A program made the translations under genes and the position numbers. A DNA stretch of 64,000 bases from Thauera propionica. GTDB lineage: Bacteria > Pseudomonadota > Gammaproteobacteria > Burkholderiales > Rhodocyclaceae. Under the pieces are notes generated by a model. That model saw only the letters and a program-made list of their open reading frames with translations. It ran no database searches and had not been told where the DNA came from. The stretch covers positions 62,001-126,000 of the forward strand of contig NZ_NOIH01000010.1 of the NCBI RefSeq assembly GCF_002245655.1, read 5' to 3'. Shown here piece by piece: positions 47,651 to 55,750 of the stretch (positions within the stretch are counted from its first letter, which is position 1; each line of letters begins with the position of its first letter).

Positions 47651-50476
47651 GTGGACCGACTTCCCGCCGAAGCACTTGATAGCGCCATGCAACTCGCCGC
47701 TTTCCAGATCATCCGCCGCAATGGCGCCGTCGTTGCCTTCGATCCGAACAAGATCGCCGTCGCCATGACCAAGGCCTTTCTCGCCGTCGAGGGCCGCCAG
47801 GGCGCGGCGTCCTCACGCGTACGCGACATCGTGGCCCGACTCACCGATACCGTGGTCGGCGCCCTCACCCGTCGCCTGCCCGACGGCGGCATACTGCACA
47901 TCGAGGACATCCAGGACCAGGTCGAGCTGGCGCTGATGCGCTCGGGCGAGCACGACGTCGCGCGCGCCTACGTGCTCTACCGCGAACGCCGCGCCGCCGA
48001 ACGCGCCGCGCAGCAGGACACCGAAGCGCAGGCGGGCGGCACCGGCCCCGTGCTGCACGTCGTCGATGGCGAAGCGCGCCGCCCGCTCGACCGCGCCGCC
48101 CTGCTCGCCGTGTGCCGCGAGGCCTGCGAAGGGCTGGACGGCGTGTCCGCCGACACCGTGCTCGAACACGCCCTGCACAACCTCTACGACGGCGTGCCGA
48201 TTGCCGCTGTGCGCCAGGCATTGGTGCTGGCAGCACGCACGCTGATCGAGCGCGAGCCGGACTACGGCCACGTCGCCGCGCGCCTGCTGTTGTCGGCCAT
48301 CCGCGTCGAGGTGATCGGGCACGAGATCTCGCAGGCCGACATGGCCGACCCCGATCGAGGCTACGCCGCCTGCCTGCCCGCCTTCATCCGCCAAGGCATC
48401 GAGGCGGAGCTGCTCGATCCCCGGCTGGCCGACTTCGACCTCGCCCGCCTGGCGGCGGCGATCCGGCCCGAGCGCGACCTGCAGTTCGACTACCTCGGCC
48501 TGCAGACGCTGTACGACCGCTACTTCCTGCATGTCGACGACCGCCGCATCGAGCTTCCGCAGACCTTCTTCATGCGGGTGGCGATGGGCCTGGCGATCAA
48601 CGAGATCGACCGCGAGGCACAGGCCATCGCGTTCTACGAGCTGCTGTCGAGCTTCGACTTCATGAGCAGCACGCCGACGCTGTTCAACAGCGGCACCCGC
48701 CATTCGCAGCTGTCGTCCTGCTACCTGACGACGGTGGCCGACAGCCTCGAGGACATCTACCAGTCGATCAAGGAAAACGCCCTGCTGCAGAAGTTTGCCG
48801 GCGGTCTGGGCAATGACTGGACGCCCGTGCGTGCGCTCGGCAGCCGCATCAAGGGCACCAACGGCCAGAGCCAGGGCGTGATCCCCTTCCTCAAGGTGGT
48901 CAACGACACCGCGGTGGCGGTGAACCAGGGCGGCAAGCGCAAGGGCGCGGTGTGCGCCTATCTCGAAACCTGGCACCTCGATATCGAGGAATTCCTCGAG
49001 CTGCGCAAGAACACCGGCGACGAGCGCCGCCGCACGCACGACATGAACACCGCGAACTGGATCCCCGACCTGTTCATGAAACGCGTGCTGGAGAACGCCG
49101 AGTGGACCCTGTTCTCGCCGGTCGACGTGCCCGACCTGCACGAGCGCTACGGCCAGGACTTCGAGGCGGCCTACCGCGCGTATGAGGAAAAGGCCGAGCG
49201 CGGCGAGATCCGCCTCTTCAAGCGCCTGCCCGCCCTCCAGCTGTGGCGCAAGATGCTGACCATGCTGTTCGAGACCGGGCATCCGTGGCTCACCTTCAAG
49301 GACGCCTGCAACCTGCGCTCGCCGCAGCAGCACGTGGGCGTGGTGCATGGCTCCAACCTGTGCACCGAGATCACGCTCAACACCTCGGCCGACGAGACCG
49401 CGGTGTGCAACCTCGGCTCGGTGAACCTGCCCGCCCATCTGGTGCGCGACGGCGACGGGCGCTGGACGCTCGACCACGACAAGCTGCAGCGCACCGTGCG
49501 CGTCGCGATGCGCCTGCTCGACAACGTCATCGACCTCAACTACTACGCCACGCCCAAGGCGCGCGCCGCCAACCTGCGCCACCGCCCGGTGGGCCTGGGC
49601 ATCATGGGCTTTGCCGACGCCTTGCACATGATGGGCCTGGCCTACGCATCGGATGCCGCTATCGAGTTCGCCGACCGTTCGATGGAAGCCGTGTGCCACG
49701 CCGCCTACTGGGCCTCGACCGAGCTGGCCGAGGCGCGCGGGCCGTATTCCAGCTTCCGCGGCAGCCTGTGGGACCGGGGCATCCTGCCGCAGGACAGCCT
49801 CGCGCTGCTGGCCGAGGGCCGTGGCCGCAGCAGCGCCGGCGGCGGCGCCCTGCTCGAAGTCGACCGCTCGTCCGCGCTCGACTGGGGCCCGCTGCGCGAA
49901 CGCATCGCCCGCCATGGCATGCGCAACTCGAACTGCGTCGCCATCGCGCCGACCGCGACGATCTCCAACATCGTCGGCGTGTCCGCCTCGATCGAGCCGG
50001 ACTACCAGAACCTGTACGTCAAATCCAACCTGTCGGGCGAGTTCACCGTGGTCAATGCGCATCTCGTGCGCGAGCTGAAGGCGCTCGGCCTGTGGGACGA
50101 AGTGATGGTGGCCGACCTCAAGTATTTCGACGGCTCGCTCGCCCCGATCGAGCGCATTCCCGCCGAACTCAAGGCGCGCTACGCCACCGCCTTCGAGATC
50201 GAGCCGCACTGGCTGGTTGAAGCCGCCTCGCGCCGGCAGAAGTGGATCGACCAGGCGCAGTCGCTGAATCTCTATGTCGCCGCCGCGTCGGGTCGCAAGC
50301 TCGACGAACTCTACCGCCTGGCCTGGCTGCGCGGGCTCAAGACCACCTACTACCTGCGCACGCTGGGCGCCACCGCCATGGAGAAGACCGGCACCACCAC
50401 GCCGTCCGCCGCCAGCGCCGGCCCGGTGCCCAAGACCTGCTCCATTCTCGACCCCGACTGCGAGGCCTGCCAATGA
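47651..50476 (+). CDS. nrdA: Class Ia ribonucleotide reductase large subunit NrdA
   Basis: A 941-aa catalytic subunit that reduces ribonucleoside diphosphates to deoxyribonucleotides, oxygen- and B12-independent. An N-terminal ATP-cone (IIRRNGAVVAFDPNKIA..., residues about 18-110) gives allosteric control; a second cone-like segment may follow (140-230). The catalytic domain has SSCYL, NLCTEITLN, CNLGSVNLP and the Tyr-pair region, and the C-terminal redox Cys pair is in DPDCEAC. The GTG at 47651 has GAGG with suitable spacing; an ATG at 47687 is an alternative. Longer than the E. coli protein owing to the N-terminal cones. It overlaps nrdB by 4 nt and lies behind the B12 riboswitch. Confidence 0.96.
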   Translation: MDRLPAEALDSAMQLAAFQIIRRNGAVVAFDPNKIAVAMTKAFLAVEGRQGAASSRVRDIVARLTDTVVGALTRRLPDGGILHIEDIQDQVELALMRSGEHDVARAYVLYRERRAAERAAQQDTEAQAGGTGPVLHVVDGEARRPLDRAALLAVCREACEGLDGVSADTVLEHALHNLYDGVPIAAVRQALVLAARTLIEREPDYGHVAARLLLSAIRVEVIGHEISQADMADPDRGYAACLPAFIRQGIEAELLDPRLADFDLARLAAAIRPERDLQFDYLGLQTLYDRYFLHVDDRRIELPQTFFMRVAMGLAINEIDREAQAIAFYELLSSFDFMSSTPTLFNSGTRHSQLSSCYLTTVADSLEDIYQSIKENALLQKFAGGLGNDWTPVRALGSRIKGTNGQSQGVIPFLKVVNDTAVAVNQGGKRKGAVCAYLETWHLDIEEFLELRKNTGDERRRTHDMNTANWIPDLFMKRVLENAEWTLFSPVDVPDLHERYGQDFEAAYRAYEEKAERGEIRLFKRLPALQLWRKMLTMLFETGHPWLTFKDACNLRSPQQHVGVVHGSNLCTEITLNTSADETAVCNLGSVNLPAHLVRDGDGRWTLDHDKLQRTVRVAMRLLDNVIDLNYYATPKARAANLRHRPVGLGIMGFADALHMMGLAYASDAAIEFADRSMEAVCHAAYWASTELAEARGPYSSFRGSLWDRGILPQDSLALLAEGRGRSSAGGGALLEVDRSSALDWGPLRERIARHGMRNSNCVAIAPTATISNIVGVSASIEPDYQNLYVKSNLSGEFTVVNAHLVRELKALGLWDEVMVADLKYFDGSLAPIERIPAELKARYATAFEIEPHWLVEAASRRQKWIDQAQSLNLYVAAASGRKLDELYRLAWLRGLKTTYYLRTLGATAMEKTGTTTPSAASAGPVPKTCSILDPDCEACQ

Positions 50477-51651
50477 CCGCCTTCTTCGACGACTGGGACA
50501 CGCCGGTTCGCCCTCGGGTAGCCACTGCTCCAGCCACTACGCCAGCCTCCCGCCAGGCAGGCTCCCCGGCGCCCTCGGTGACGCCCACGGCACCGGCATC
50601 CCGCCCCGACGCGGCCCTGTCCGCCACCGATGCACGGCCGGGCGCGCTGGCGCCGGTGCGTGCTGCCGACAAGCGCATCGTCAATGGCAAGGGTGACATC
50701 AACCAGCTCGCGCCCTTCAAGTACCCCTGGGCGTGGGAGTTCTTCCTCAACGCCAACAAGAACCACTGGACGCCGCTGGAAATCTCCATGGCGCAGGACG
50801 TTCACGACTACCACCATCGCCTGACGCCGGCCGAGCGCCATGTGTTCGAGAACGTGTTGTCCTATCTGACCACCTCGGACATCCTCGCCATGCGCAACAT
50901 CGGCCTGGCGGTGATGGAAAAGATGACCGCGCCCGAACTGCAGATCTACCAGGCCCGCCAGGTGTATGAGGAAGCCCTGCACACCTGGACCTACCAGCAC
51001 TGCATCGAAAGCCTGGGCCTGGACCAGCAGGAGATCTACAACCGCTACCGCGTCGTGCCCGAGATCCACGGCAAGATCGCGCTCGCCAACCGCCGCCTCG
51101 AGCGTGTGATGCGGGCCGACTTCGACCTCACCGACCGCGACAACCTGCACGAATTCGCGCTCTCCTACCTCTTCTTCGCGGCCATCTTCGAGGGCTGCTG
51201 GTTCTACAACGGCTTCACGCCCATCTTCGCGCTGCAGCGGCGCGGGCTGATGAAGGGCACGGCCGAGCAGCTGCAGTACATCATGCGCGACGAGGTGCTG
51301 CACTGCGCCTTCGGCATCCGCACCGTGCGCACGCTCATCGCCGAGGAAAACCTGCAGCTCGATCCCGCGGCGCTCGCCCGCCTGTGGGAAGAGGCCGAGG
51401 CCGCCGAAGCCGCCTACGCCGGCTATCTGCTGCGCGAGCCCATCCTCGGCTACTCGGCCGCGCAGCACATGGGCCAGTTCCGCTACATCGCCAACCGCCG
51501 CGCCCGCCAGCTCGGGCTGGCCGAGCCCTTCCCCGGTGCGGAAAACGTGCTGCCCTGGCTGGACGAGCAGGCCAACCTACGCAAGGAGAAGAACTTCTTC
51601 GAGACGCGGGTCACGGAGTACCAGACCGGCGGCGCACTGAGCTGGGAGTGA
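50473..51651 (+). CDS. nrdB: Class Ia ribonucleotide reductase small subunit NrdB
   Basis: A 392-aa diiron radical subunit that generates the tyrosyl radical used by NrdA. Metal and radical residues fit the family: D136 (YLTTSDIL), E167 and H170 (YEEALH), Y174 as the radical Tyr (WTYQHC), and later Glu and His ligands in FAAIFEGCWF and MRDEVLHCAFG. The first 65 residues are a Pro/Ala/Ser-rich, probably disordered extension that the E. coli protein lacks. The ATG overlaps the nrdA stop. Confidence 0.96.
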   Translation: MTAFFDDWDTPVRPRVATAPATTPASRQAGSPAPSVTPTAPASRPDAALSATDARPGALAPVRAADKRIVNGKGDINQLAPFKYPWAWEFFLNANKNHWTPLEISMAQDVHDYHHRLTPAERHVFENVLSYLTTSDILAMRNIGLAVMEKMTAPELQIYQARQVYEEALHTWTYQHCIESLGLDQQEIYNRYRVVPEIHGKIALANRRLERVMRADFDLTDRDNLHEFALSYLFFAAIFEGCWFYNGFTPIFALQRRGLMKGTAEQLQYIMRDEVLHCAFGIRTVRTLIAEENLQLDPAALARLWEEAEAAEAAYAGYLLREPILGYSAAQHMGQFRYIANRRARQLGLAEPFPGAENVLPWLDEQANLRKEKNFFETRVTEYQTGGALSWE

Positions 51652-51782
51652 GTCGCTGCCGGGTAGCAGACGCGGGCATCGGGCCGCGCTGCACCCGGCG
51701 CCCGGCGGTTTCGTTAATCCCATTCACACACCCGCAGCCTGCATTAGCAATTCTCCGGCCGCCGTTAACCCGTGCGGCGGAA

Positions 51783-51830
51783 GATCACGCTCAACAGGAC
51801 CGCCGACCTTCGTCGGACGGGAGCGTGATC
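51783..51830 (+). other. Stem-loop adjoining the torA-like ribosome site
   Basis: GATCACGCTC (51783-51792) pairs with GAGCGTGATC (51821-51830). The 28-nt loop holds a second hairpin CCG(C)CGAC-CTTC-GTCGGACGG. The next base begins AAGGAG, the ribosome site of the torA-like gene at 51844. It may limit or protect translation initiation. The remaining gap to nrdB has only two CGTTAAYCC repeats (51712 and 51763). Confidence 0.65.
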
Positions 51831-51843
51831 AAGGAGAAGCATC

Positions 51844-54489
51844 ATGTCGTTCAGCCGCCGCGCCTTTCTGAAGTCCACCGCCGCCTTCGCCGTCGCCAGC
51901 GGCGGGCTCAAGCTGTTCGGGGTCCACGAGGTGTTCGGCGCGGACACCGTGCTGATCCCCCACGCCTCGCACTACGGCCCGTTCAAGGCGGTGGTGAAGA
52001 ACGGGGTCCTGGTCGGCGTGCAACCGCTGAAGCACTTCGACCCGATGCCCACGCAGATGCTGCTCGAAGGGGTGCTGAGCCGCACCTACCACCCGACCCG
52101 GGTGCAGTATCCGATGGTGCGCCGTTCCTACCTCGCCAACCCGCGCGGCGACATCAAGGGGCATCTGCGCGGCAAGGAACCCTTCGTGCGCGTGTCGTGG
52201 GAAGACGCGCTCGCGCTGGTCGCCGACGCCAGCCTGCGCACGATCGAGCAGCACGGCAATGACGCGGTGTTCAGCTCGTCCTACGGCGGCTGGTCGCACG
52301 CCGGCGTACTGCGCCCGCAGGTGCTGCAGGGGCGGCTGTTCGGCCTCATCGGCGGCCACAGCGTCACCACCGGCGACTATTCCGGCGGCGCCTCGCAGGT
52401 CAGCCTCCCGCACATCATCGGCGACATGGAGGTGTACTCACCGCAGACGTCCTGAGAAGTGATCCGCGACCACACCGAGGTCTTCGTGCTGGTCGGTTGC
52501 GACCCGTGGAAGAACAACCGCATCGAATACACGGTGGCCGACCACCAGATGTACTCGCGCTGGGAGGCAATCCGCGATGCCGGCGTGAAGTTCGTGTCCA
52601 TCAACCCGCAGCGCACCACCACCGACGAGGCCATGCGCGCCGAGTGGGTGAAGATCATCCCCAACACCGACACCGCGCTGTTCCTGGCGATGTGCTGGCA
52701 CGTCTATACCACAGGCAAGTACGACAAGACCTACCTCGACAAGTACACGGTGGGCTTCGACAGGTTCCTGCCTTACCTGCTCGGCAAGGACGCCGACGGG
52801 ACCCCGCCCAAGACGCCGGAATGGGCCGCGAAGATAACCGGCATCCCGGCGGCGAAGATCGTCGAGATGGCCGACCTCTTCGCCAGCAAGCGCACGGAGT
52901 TCGCCGGCGCGTGGTCGCTGCAGCGCGCCCACCACGGCGAGATGACGCACTGGGCGATCATCGCCTTCGCCGCCATGACCGGCAAGATCGGCAAGCCGGG
53001 CGAAGGCGTGGGCTTCTCCTGGCACTACGGTGGTGGCGGCATGCCGGTCTCCGGCAAGCGTGGCGCGGTGGGCATTCCGCAGGGGCGCAACCCGGCCAAG
53101 GGCCGCTGCCCGGCCTCGCGCATCTCGGAGATGCTGCTCAACCCCGGCAGGCCCTACACCCGCGATGGTGCGAACTTCACCTTCCCCGACGTGCACATGA
53201 TCTACAACGCCGGCAACAACTTCGTCCATCACCAGCAGAACACCAACGAGCTGATCGAGGCGATGGCGAAGAAGGTGCACACCGTGGTGAACCAGGACCC
53301 GTGGTGGTGCGCCTCTTCGCGCTACGCCGACATCGTGCTGCCGGCCACCAGCCACCTCGAGCGCAACGACATCAGCACCGGCGGCACCTACAGCAACGAC
53401 AAGATCTGGGCGATGCGCCAGGTGATCCAGCCCTACGGCGAGAGCCTGGACGACTTCGAGATCTTCCGCCGCCTGGCCGAACTGTTCGGCGTCGAATACG
53501 GCTTCACCGAAGGCCTGACGGTGATGGACATCGTCAAGAACAGCTACGCCAGCACCGACGCCACGATCCCGTTCGAGGAATTCTGGGAAACCGGCGTGGC
53601 CGAGATGGAAGTGCCCGAGGCCGCCCGGCGCTGGGTGCGCCATGGCGATTTCTACGCCGACCCGGTCAAGAACCCGCTGCACACCGCCACCGGCAAGATC
53701 GGCCTGTATGTTGAAGCCTTCGAGCGCTTCGGCACCAAGGAATGCCCGCCGATCCCGAAGTACCTCGAGCCGGCCGAGTTCCTCGGCAACGCCAAGCCGG
53801 GCCAGGTGCATGTGGTCAGCCCGCACCCCTTCATGCGCGTGCATTCGCAGATGGCCAACGCCGAATGCTCGAAGCACCTCAACATCCAGGGCCGCGAATT
53901 CGCGCTGGTGAGCGAGGAGGACGCGCGCGAGCGCGGCGTCAAGGACGGCGACCTGATCGAGGTCTACAACGATCGCGGCGCGGTCATCGTCGGCGCCCGG
54001 GTGTCGCCCAACATCATGAAGGGCGTGATCAGCATCTACGAAGGCGCCTGGCTGTCGAAGGACAGCAAGGGCCGCTGCAACAGCGGCGCGATCAACGTGC
54101 TGACCACGAGCGTGGCGGCGAGCGACCTCAGCCAGGCCACCAGCGCCAACACCTGCCTCGCCTCGTTCCGCAAATGCACCGACGCCGAAGGCCCGAACCG
54201 CGCTTACGAGCCGCCGGTGGTCGAGAACAGCACAGCCCGCATCGAAGCCGCCGCACTGAGCCTCACCGAGCGCGCGCAGAAGGCCAAGGCCGCCTCCACC
54301 GCCGGCCTGACGCCGGGTGAAAAGCTCTTCTACGAGCGCTGCACGCTGTGCCACGTGCCGCGCGAACCGGGCGACTACACCGTGAAGCAGTGGCACGGCA
54401 TCACCGAGAGCATGTTCCCGCGCGCAGGCCTGACCGACGACGAGCGCAAGCTGGTGCTGGAATTCCTCGAGAAGAACGCGAAGAAGTAA
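51844..54489 (+). pseudogene. torA: TorA-type molybdopterin reductase with in-frame TGA and C-terminal haem-c domain
   Basis: One frame of 882 codons including the final stop, interrupted at codon 204 by TGA (52453-52455). The parts are 51844-52455 and the downstream frame, open from 52456 to 54489. The product is a periplasmic DMSO/TMAO-reductase-type enzyme: Tat signal SRRAFLK, the SSYGGWSHAG region, and the Mo-ligand Ser in TGDYSGG (S180). After the TGA come VLVGCDPWKNN, the SLQRAHHGEMTHW segment and a C-terminal haem site CTLCH (C833, C836, H837) like the TorC C-terminal domain. In TorA and DorA, as I recall, the residue after QQTS or QQTA is Trp, so TGG to TGA fits. Selenocysteine or an assembly error remain possible. 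torT, torS and torR follow. Confidence 0.85.
52467..52495 (+). other. SECIS-like stem-loop after the in-frame TGA
   Basis: The stem CGACCA (52467-52472) with TGGTCG (52490-52495) continues as CA(C)CGA with TCGTG(C), giving 11 pairs, two bulged C and the loop GGTCT (52479-52483). The loop begins 23 nt after the TGA, within the usual bacterial SECIS range, and AGGTCT matches the apical part of the E. coli fdhF element. It lies within coding DNA of high GC content, so chance folding is likely enough to require a test. Confidence 0.4.
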
Positions 54490-54529
54490 GCCCTTCCAAC
54501 CCCAACCCCTAAGCGGCGCAAGCCGGCAT

Positions 54530-54564
54530 GGCGCCGGCCCGGTCCTCAAGGCCGGGTCGGCGCC
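54530..54564. terminator. Stem-loop at the convergent torA/torT ends
   Basis: GGCGCCGGCCCGG (54530-54542) pairs with CCGGGTCGGCGCC (54552-54564), one mismatch, and overlaps the torT stop codon. No T-tract on either strand, so any termination would be weak or factor-dependent. Confidence 0.4.
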
Positions 54565-55664
54565 ACTTCGTAGACCGGCACGAAGCCCGCCGGCGGCAGC
54601 ATCCAGTGCGCCGGGAAACGCTTCAGCGTGGCGGCATCGACCAGTTCCACGCCGGGGCCGACGTGAGGTTCGATCTCCATGCCTTCCAGCGCGCGCAGCG
54701 CCTGCCGTACCGCCATGCGCCCCTGCAGCACCGGAAAATCGCTGACCGACACCAGGATGCGCCCGCGCAGCAACCCGCTATACACGCCGGGCGTCACGTA
54801 GGACGACACGATGCCGACCTCGCCCTCGCGAGCGCGCCGCCGCAACTCGGCAATCGCCGCCTCCGCCATCGGTGCGTTGCCCACCAGGTAATCGAGCCGG
54901 GAATGGGCGTCGAGGACCTCCTCGACCAGCTGGCGCTGGATCGAGCGCCCGGTATCGCCGCCGCGCACCGCGACGATGCGCACCGCGCTGTCCGCGATCG
55001 CGTCGCGAAAGCCACGGTCGATGAAGTCCACCCAGCCCGCATCCTGCGGCCCGGGCAGCCAGGCGATGTCGGCCCCGGCGGACCCCGCCGGGTGGCGCTC
55101 GGCCAGCCAGCGGCCGATCTTCCAGCCGAGCTGGTACCAGGGCACGCCGACCTTGCCCTGCACCGCGCTGGCGTCGATGTCGTTCACCAGGGCCAGCACC
55201 GGCCGCCGCGCCGCCTCGGGCGCGAGCAGGTCGTTGAGGCCGGCGTAGCTCACCGTGCCCACCAGCAGCGCATCGCTGCCTTCGTCCGCAAGGCAGGCGC
55301 GGACGCGCTCGCGCTGGCGCTCGAGATGCTCGTAGCCGGCCGACTCGAGCACCTGCAGGCCCAGGCCCAGCGCACGCGCCTCCTCCACCATGCCGAAGTT
55401 AACCGCCAGCCAGTAGCTGTCCTTCAGGTGCGGATAGACGGCGCACAGCCGCCACGGCCGCGACGCCGCGACATGCTCGAAGATGCCCGACGCCTGCCCT
55501 GCGCCTTCCGGCGCGCGCTGGTCGCCGCGCCAGCGCTCGACGGGCCAGCGCTCGACGGGCCAGCGCTCCGCCAGCCAGTCGGCGTACCCTGCCGCGGGGG
55601 ACGCCAGCGCGGCGGACGAGACGACACCTGCGGCGAAGAGCGTCGCAAGCAGCGCGGTTTGCAT
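54546..55664 (-). CDS. torT: Periplasmic TMAO-binding protein TorT
   Basis: A 372-aa periplasmic binding protein of the TorT type, which binds TMAO and contacts the sensor kinase TorS. A signal peptide (MQTALLATLFAAGVVSSAALA) begins at 55664; the family WRLCAVYPHLKDSYWLAVNFGMVEEARALG segment follows, and the type-1 binding-protein fold fills the rest. The ATG at 55664 was chosen over one at 55733, which would extend into the torS start. Near residues 33-45 the 5-residue unit PVERW is repeated in tandem from a 15-bp repeat. Divergent from torS, convergent with the torA-like gene. Confidence 0.9.
   Translation of the reverse strand: MQTALLATLFAAGVVSSAALASPAAGYADWLAERWPVERWPVERWRGDQRAPEGAGQASGIFEHVAASRPWRLCAVYPHLKDSYWLAVNFGMVEEARALGLGLQVLESAGYEHLERQRERVRACLADEGSDALLVGTVSYAGLNDLLAPEAARRPVLALVNDIDASAVQGKVGVPWYQLGWKIGRWLAERHPAGSAGADIAWLPGPQDAGWVDFIDRGFRDAIADSAVRIVAVRGGDTGRSIQRQLVEEVLDAHSRLDYLVGNAPMAEAAIAELRRRAREGEVGIVSSYVTPGVYSGLLRGRILVSVSDFPVLQGRMAVRQALRALEGMEIEPHVGPGVELVDAATLKRFPAHWMLPPAGFVPVYEVAPTRP
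55531..55568. repeat. 15-bp tandem repeat within torT
   Basis: CAGCGCTCGACGGGC occurs at 55531-55545 and 55546-55560, followed by a partial copy (CAGCGCTC) to 55568. In frame it repeats Pro-Val-Glu-Arg-Trp. It may expand or contract by slippage without changing frame. Confidence 0.85.
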
Positions 55665-55750
55665 CACCCGGCGGGCACCTCGCCGGTAAGATGAGGGCCA
55701 GCCCGGTCTGGCAAGGGCACGAAGCGGATCCACGACGACATCACCTCAAT

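Noticed and set aside
51700-51843. TorR boxes of the E. coli type upstream of the torA-like gene
   Set aside because: No set of decamers close to CTGTTCATAT is seen. Only two CGTTAAYCC repeats occur, too few to claim a TorR site.
52453-52455. The in-frame TGA as selenocysteine replacing the molybdenum ligand
   Set aside because: The Mo ligand of this subfamily is the Ser in GDYS (S180), 24 codons earlier. A Sec here would be at the Trp position, so the common formate-dehydrogenase explanation does not apply; recoding is kept only as an open alternative.
52459-54489. The part after the TGA as an independent gene starting at GTG 52459
   Set aside because: There is no ribosome site, the start lies in the middle of a conserved domain, and the frame is the same as the upstream part. 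It is better treated as one interrupted gene.
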